This document shows, piece by piece, positions 5,711 through 7,242 of a stretch of 7,242 nucleotides of DNA. Under the pieces are notes generated by a model, which searched no databases, was not told where the DNA came from, and saw nothing but the letters and a program-made list of their open reading frames with translations. Source of the DNA: Defluviitaleaceae bacterium (lineage in GTDB: Bacteria > Bacillota > Clostridia > Lachnospirales > WRAA01); NCBI GenBank assembly GCA_009780445.1, contig WRAA01000104.1:1-7242 (forward strand), in the 5' to 3' direction. The translations under genes were made by a program, and so were the position numbers. Positions within the stretch are counted from its first letter, which is position 1; each line of letters opens with the position of its first letter.

Positions 5711-6796
5711 ATGCGTGCGAGGGGCTTTGGCAGGAGTATCCGCAGGGGGATGGGCGCGCTGCGCGGGGCGGGCAGGGTGCGGCAGACGGGGCGGGGGTTT
5801 CGCAGATACAGGCCGGTGCTTCGGCCATTCGCGCCGTATACCGTGTATATCTGTATGGCGGCGCTGGCTCTTGCGGTGGTGATCCTGCTCTCGATGCTGG
5901 TGAACCCTGTGCGGCGGGTGAACATCCACCCGGATGATGTGGCGGCGTTTCGCATACCGCAGCGCAGCATCATCACGCTGCGGATGCTGTCGGACAGGCA
6001 CGCGCTGGACTTCCCGCAGGTGTTGGCGGTGTACTCGCTGGAGAACGACTTCTTCCCCAGCAGAGCCGCCGCCCCGCCCCCAGAGACCATCGAACACATG
6101 TTCATCCAGCACTACGACATGATCCGCGGGAGCTTCCGCCGCGCCGACATCCTGCGCTACGAGGACATCTTCCGCAACTTGCTCAGCGAAATACGCTTCT
6201 TCCCGATACCTCTGGGCTTCGACAACGAGTTCGAGCCGAGTTATATGTACGGCGACAGCTTCGACACGCGCAACATCATGCTGGCGAACCCGCGCGCCGG
6301 CGGCACCAATATATTCGACAGGGAGAACGTGCCGGGGCGGATACCCGTTGTGGCGGTGGCCTCCGGCACGGTGACGGCCGCCGGCTTTACGAACACCTTC
6401 GGCTACCGCATCGAGATCCTGGGCGAACGCGGCACCGTGTTTACATACTCGCACCTGTACATGATATCTGACGGCGTGCGGCTTGGCCAGACCATCATGG
6501 CGGGCGAGCTTCTGGGAAGCATCGGCAACACCGGCTTTGCGGGCGCCCAGCACGCCCGCGGACGCGCCCCGGCGCAGCTGCGCTTCACGATATCGCCGCA
6601 GACACGCCTCACTCTGGACGCGTTCTACATCAATCCCTATCCCTTCCTGCGGCTTCTGGAGGACTACCGGATAGACCTGCGCCGGCAGTGGTTCAGCCCG
6701 GCCGCGCCCAACATGCCGCCGCAGCCGGGCTGGCAGCAAATGCCGCCGCCCATTCCGCACAACATGTGGCAGCCCGGCAGACTCATGTTCCCGTAA
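5711..6796 (+). CDS. Membrane-anchored M23/LytM-domain protein lacking zinc ligands
   Basis: 361 residues. A strongly Arg-rich N-terminus (1-40) precedes one transmembrane helix (about 43-64, TVYICMAALALAVVILLSML), so the rest should lie outside the cytoplasm. Residues 70-170 form an unassigned region with LAVYSLENDFFPSRA. The M23 fold follows (about 178-310) and keeps the signature VVAVASGTVTAAG (213-225), TYSHLYMISDGVRLGQTI (245-262) and LLGSIGNTGFAG. Active M23 enzymes use HxxxD and HxH. Here the HxxxD site reads A196-GGT-N200 and the HxH site reads Q289-L-R291, so all three zinc ligands and the general base are gone; only His248 of YSHL remains. By analogy with LytM-type scaffolds such as EnvC, it is more likely a peptidoglycan-binding or regulatory protein than a peptidase. 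The C-terminus (329-361) is Pro/Met-rich. The start is fixed by GGGGGAG five bases before the ATG. Confidence 0.9.
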   Translation: MRARGFGRSIRRGMGALRGAGRVRQTGRGFRRYRPVLRPFAPYTVYICMAALALAVVILLSMLVNPVRRVNIHPDDVAAFRIPQRSIITLRMLSDRHALDFPQVLAVYSLENDFFPSRAAAPPPETIEHMFIQHYDMIRGSFRRADILRYEDIFRNLLSEIRFFPIPLGFDNEFEPSYMYGDSFDTRNIMLANPRAGGTNIFDRENVPGRIPVVAVASGTVTAAGFTNTFGYRIEILGERGTVFTYSHLYMISDGVRLGQTIMAGELLGSIGNTGFAGAQHARGRAPAQLRFTISPQTRLTLDAFYINPYPFLRLLEDYRIDLRRQWFSPAAPNMPPQPGWQQMPPPIPHNMWQPGRLMFP

Positions 6797-6824
6797 TTAA
6801 CAGTCTCCTAACATAAATATCATC

Positions 6825-6853
6825 TTTACATTTGCGCAAGAAGGCGGTATACT
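6825..6853 (+). promoter_or_regulatory. sigma-A-type promoter of the PIN-domain gene
   Basis: TTTACA (6825-6830), a 17-base spacer and TATACT (6848-6853), in the 80-base AT-rich gap after the M23 gene. The predicted start near 6860 leaves a leader of about 17 bases containing the SD AAGGTG (6863-6868). Confidence 0.75.
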
Positions 6854-6876
6854 GGTAAGCATAAGGTGTGAGTTGC

Positions 6877-7089
6877 ATGAGAAAGTTACGATTATATTTA
6901 GATACATCGACAATTAGCCATCTTTACGCAGATGATGCGCTCGATAAAATGCGCGACACCAATTTACTGTGGGAAGATGTGATAGACGGCAAGCATGATA
7001 TCTTTATCTCGCCTGTTGTCATCGACGAAGTAGAGAGTTGCGCTGAACCCAAACGCAGTCAAATGTTCGAGCGGCTAGGTCGTGTTTGA
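6877..7089 (+). pseudogene. PIN-domain (VapC-like) protein, truncated after 70 codons
   Basis: The sequence opens with MRKLRLYLDTSTISHLYADD, a typical PIN N-terminal strand with catalytic Asp9, and continues to ISPVVIDEVESC with the second acidic residue (Glu51) and EPKRSQMFERLG. PIN domains are metal-dependent RNases of about 130 residues with three or four acidic residues; many are toxins. Here the reading frame ends at residue 70, so the C-terminal half with the remaining acidic residues is absent. The break coincides with the start of a repeat-like sequence at about 7080, so interruption by insertion is likely. The rest may lie beyond the window. An in-frame GTG at 6868 overlaps the SD; I prefer the ATG at 6877, 8 bases after AAGGTG. 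Base composition is more AT-rich than in neighbouring genes, which fits recent acquisition. No antitoxin gene is visible immediately upstream. Confidence 0.8.
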
Positions 7090-7165
7090 AAACCCCATTT
7101 CGGCGCATTTTCGGCAAATTTTCCGCCGTGCGTCGTCAGCTCTTTCCTGCGCTGACGCTCCGGAT

Positions 7166-7200
7166 GCTAGACGTGTGCCACCGGCACACAGCATTCTAGC
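7166..7200 (+). repeat. Two-step hairpin within the second element
   Basis: GTGTGCC (7173-7179) pairs with GGCACAC (7183-7189) across a 3-base loop. GCTAGA (7166-7171) pairs with TCTAGC (7195-7200) outside it, giving a 13-bp interrupted stem. Confidence 0.75.
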
Positions 7201-7217
7201 GAACCACAAGGGTTCGC
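7199..7217 (+). repeat. GCGAACC/GGTTCGC hairpin shared in sequence with the first element
   Basis: GCGAACC (7199-7205), a 5-base loop ACAAG, then GGTTCGC (7211-7217). The same two arms exist at 2325-2331 and 2382-2388, but there the loop is expanded to 50 bases. This is the core of the similarity between the two elements. Confidence 0.75.
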
Positions 7218-7242
7218 GTCGTCGTCGCTTCCTAGCCCGGCA

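Larger units (their letters stand above)
7080..7242. mobile_element. Second hairpin-rich repeat element, right end outside the window
   Basis: From about 7080 the sequence no longer codes for anything recognisable and is built of short inverted repeats. It begins CGTGTTTGAAAACCCC, a plausible terminal repeat, although its partner cannot be seen. The block at 7196-7212 matches 2322-2338 in 16 of 17 bases, and 7211-7225 matches 2382-2396 exactly. CTTCCT follows two bases later in both copies. The exact left boundary is inferred from where the PIN similarity stops. No transposase is visible in the 163 bases available. Confidence 0.6.

Noticed and set aside
5648..6760. A 370-codon open frame antisense to the M23 gene
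   Set aside because: It is His/Arg/Val-rich low-quality sequence with no recognisable domain, and it mirrors a well-supported gene on the other strand. Long antisense frames are expected in GC-rich coding DNA.
7080..7242. A CRISPR array or tRNA cluster at the right end
   Set aside because: There are no regularly spaced direct repeats and no cloverleaf; the structure consists of adjacent unrelated hairpins.

Overview
The window looks like chromosomal DNA of a fairly GC-rich Firmicute, most likely a member of the Clostridia. This rests on a SpoIID/LytB-domain exoprotein lying directly upstream of queA (a pairing familiar from clostridial chromosomes), canonical GGAGG ribosome binding sites and TTGACA/TATAAT-type promoters. 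The lineage is an inference; no rRNA or tRNA gene is present to confirm it.

Left half, minus strand: one tightly packed transcription unit, uvrC -> SpoIID/LytB-domain gene -> queA. It is read from a good TTGACA-17-TATCCT promoter at 4391-4419 and runs off the left edge of the window. uvrC appears to start on a CTG codon behind a perfect SD. Four bases separate the uvrC stop from the SpoIID start, and the SpoIID stop overlaps the queA start as TAATG, so translation is probably coupled. queA is cut by the window edge.

The most striking feature is a 207-bp miniature transposable element (about 2255-2461) with perfect 25-bp terminal inverted repeats. It sits inside the signal-peptide codons of the SpoIID-domain gene. 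With a putative 3-bp AAT duplication it adds exactly 70 codons without a stop. Removing these restores an ordinary signal peptide starting MRRFCVIAVMVITFAG. The gene has thus stayed open but carries a transposon-encoded extension in front of its export signal.

Right half, plus strand: an HD-superfamily hydrolase (COG2316-like), a small P-loop ATPase-like protein, a membrane-anchored M23/LytM-domain protein that has lost every zinc ligand, and the first 70 codons of a PIN-domain (VapC-like) protein. The HD and PIN genes have clear promoters of their own. The M23 gene has its ribosome binding site inside the 3' arm of a hairpin.

The PIN gene stops abruptly where a second repeat-like sequence begins (about 7080 to the end). 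This second sequence shares two internal blocks (16/17 and 15/15 bases) with the element in the SpoIID gene but has a different visible outer end. The window therefore seems to hold two members of a mosaic family of non-autonomous, hairpin-rich elements, each inserted into coding sequence. No transposase, CRISPR array, tRNA or rRNA was seen, and no gene-free stretch exceeds 300 bases.
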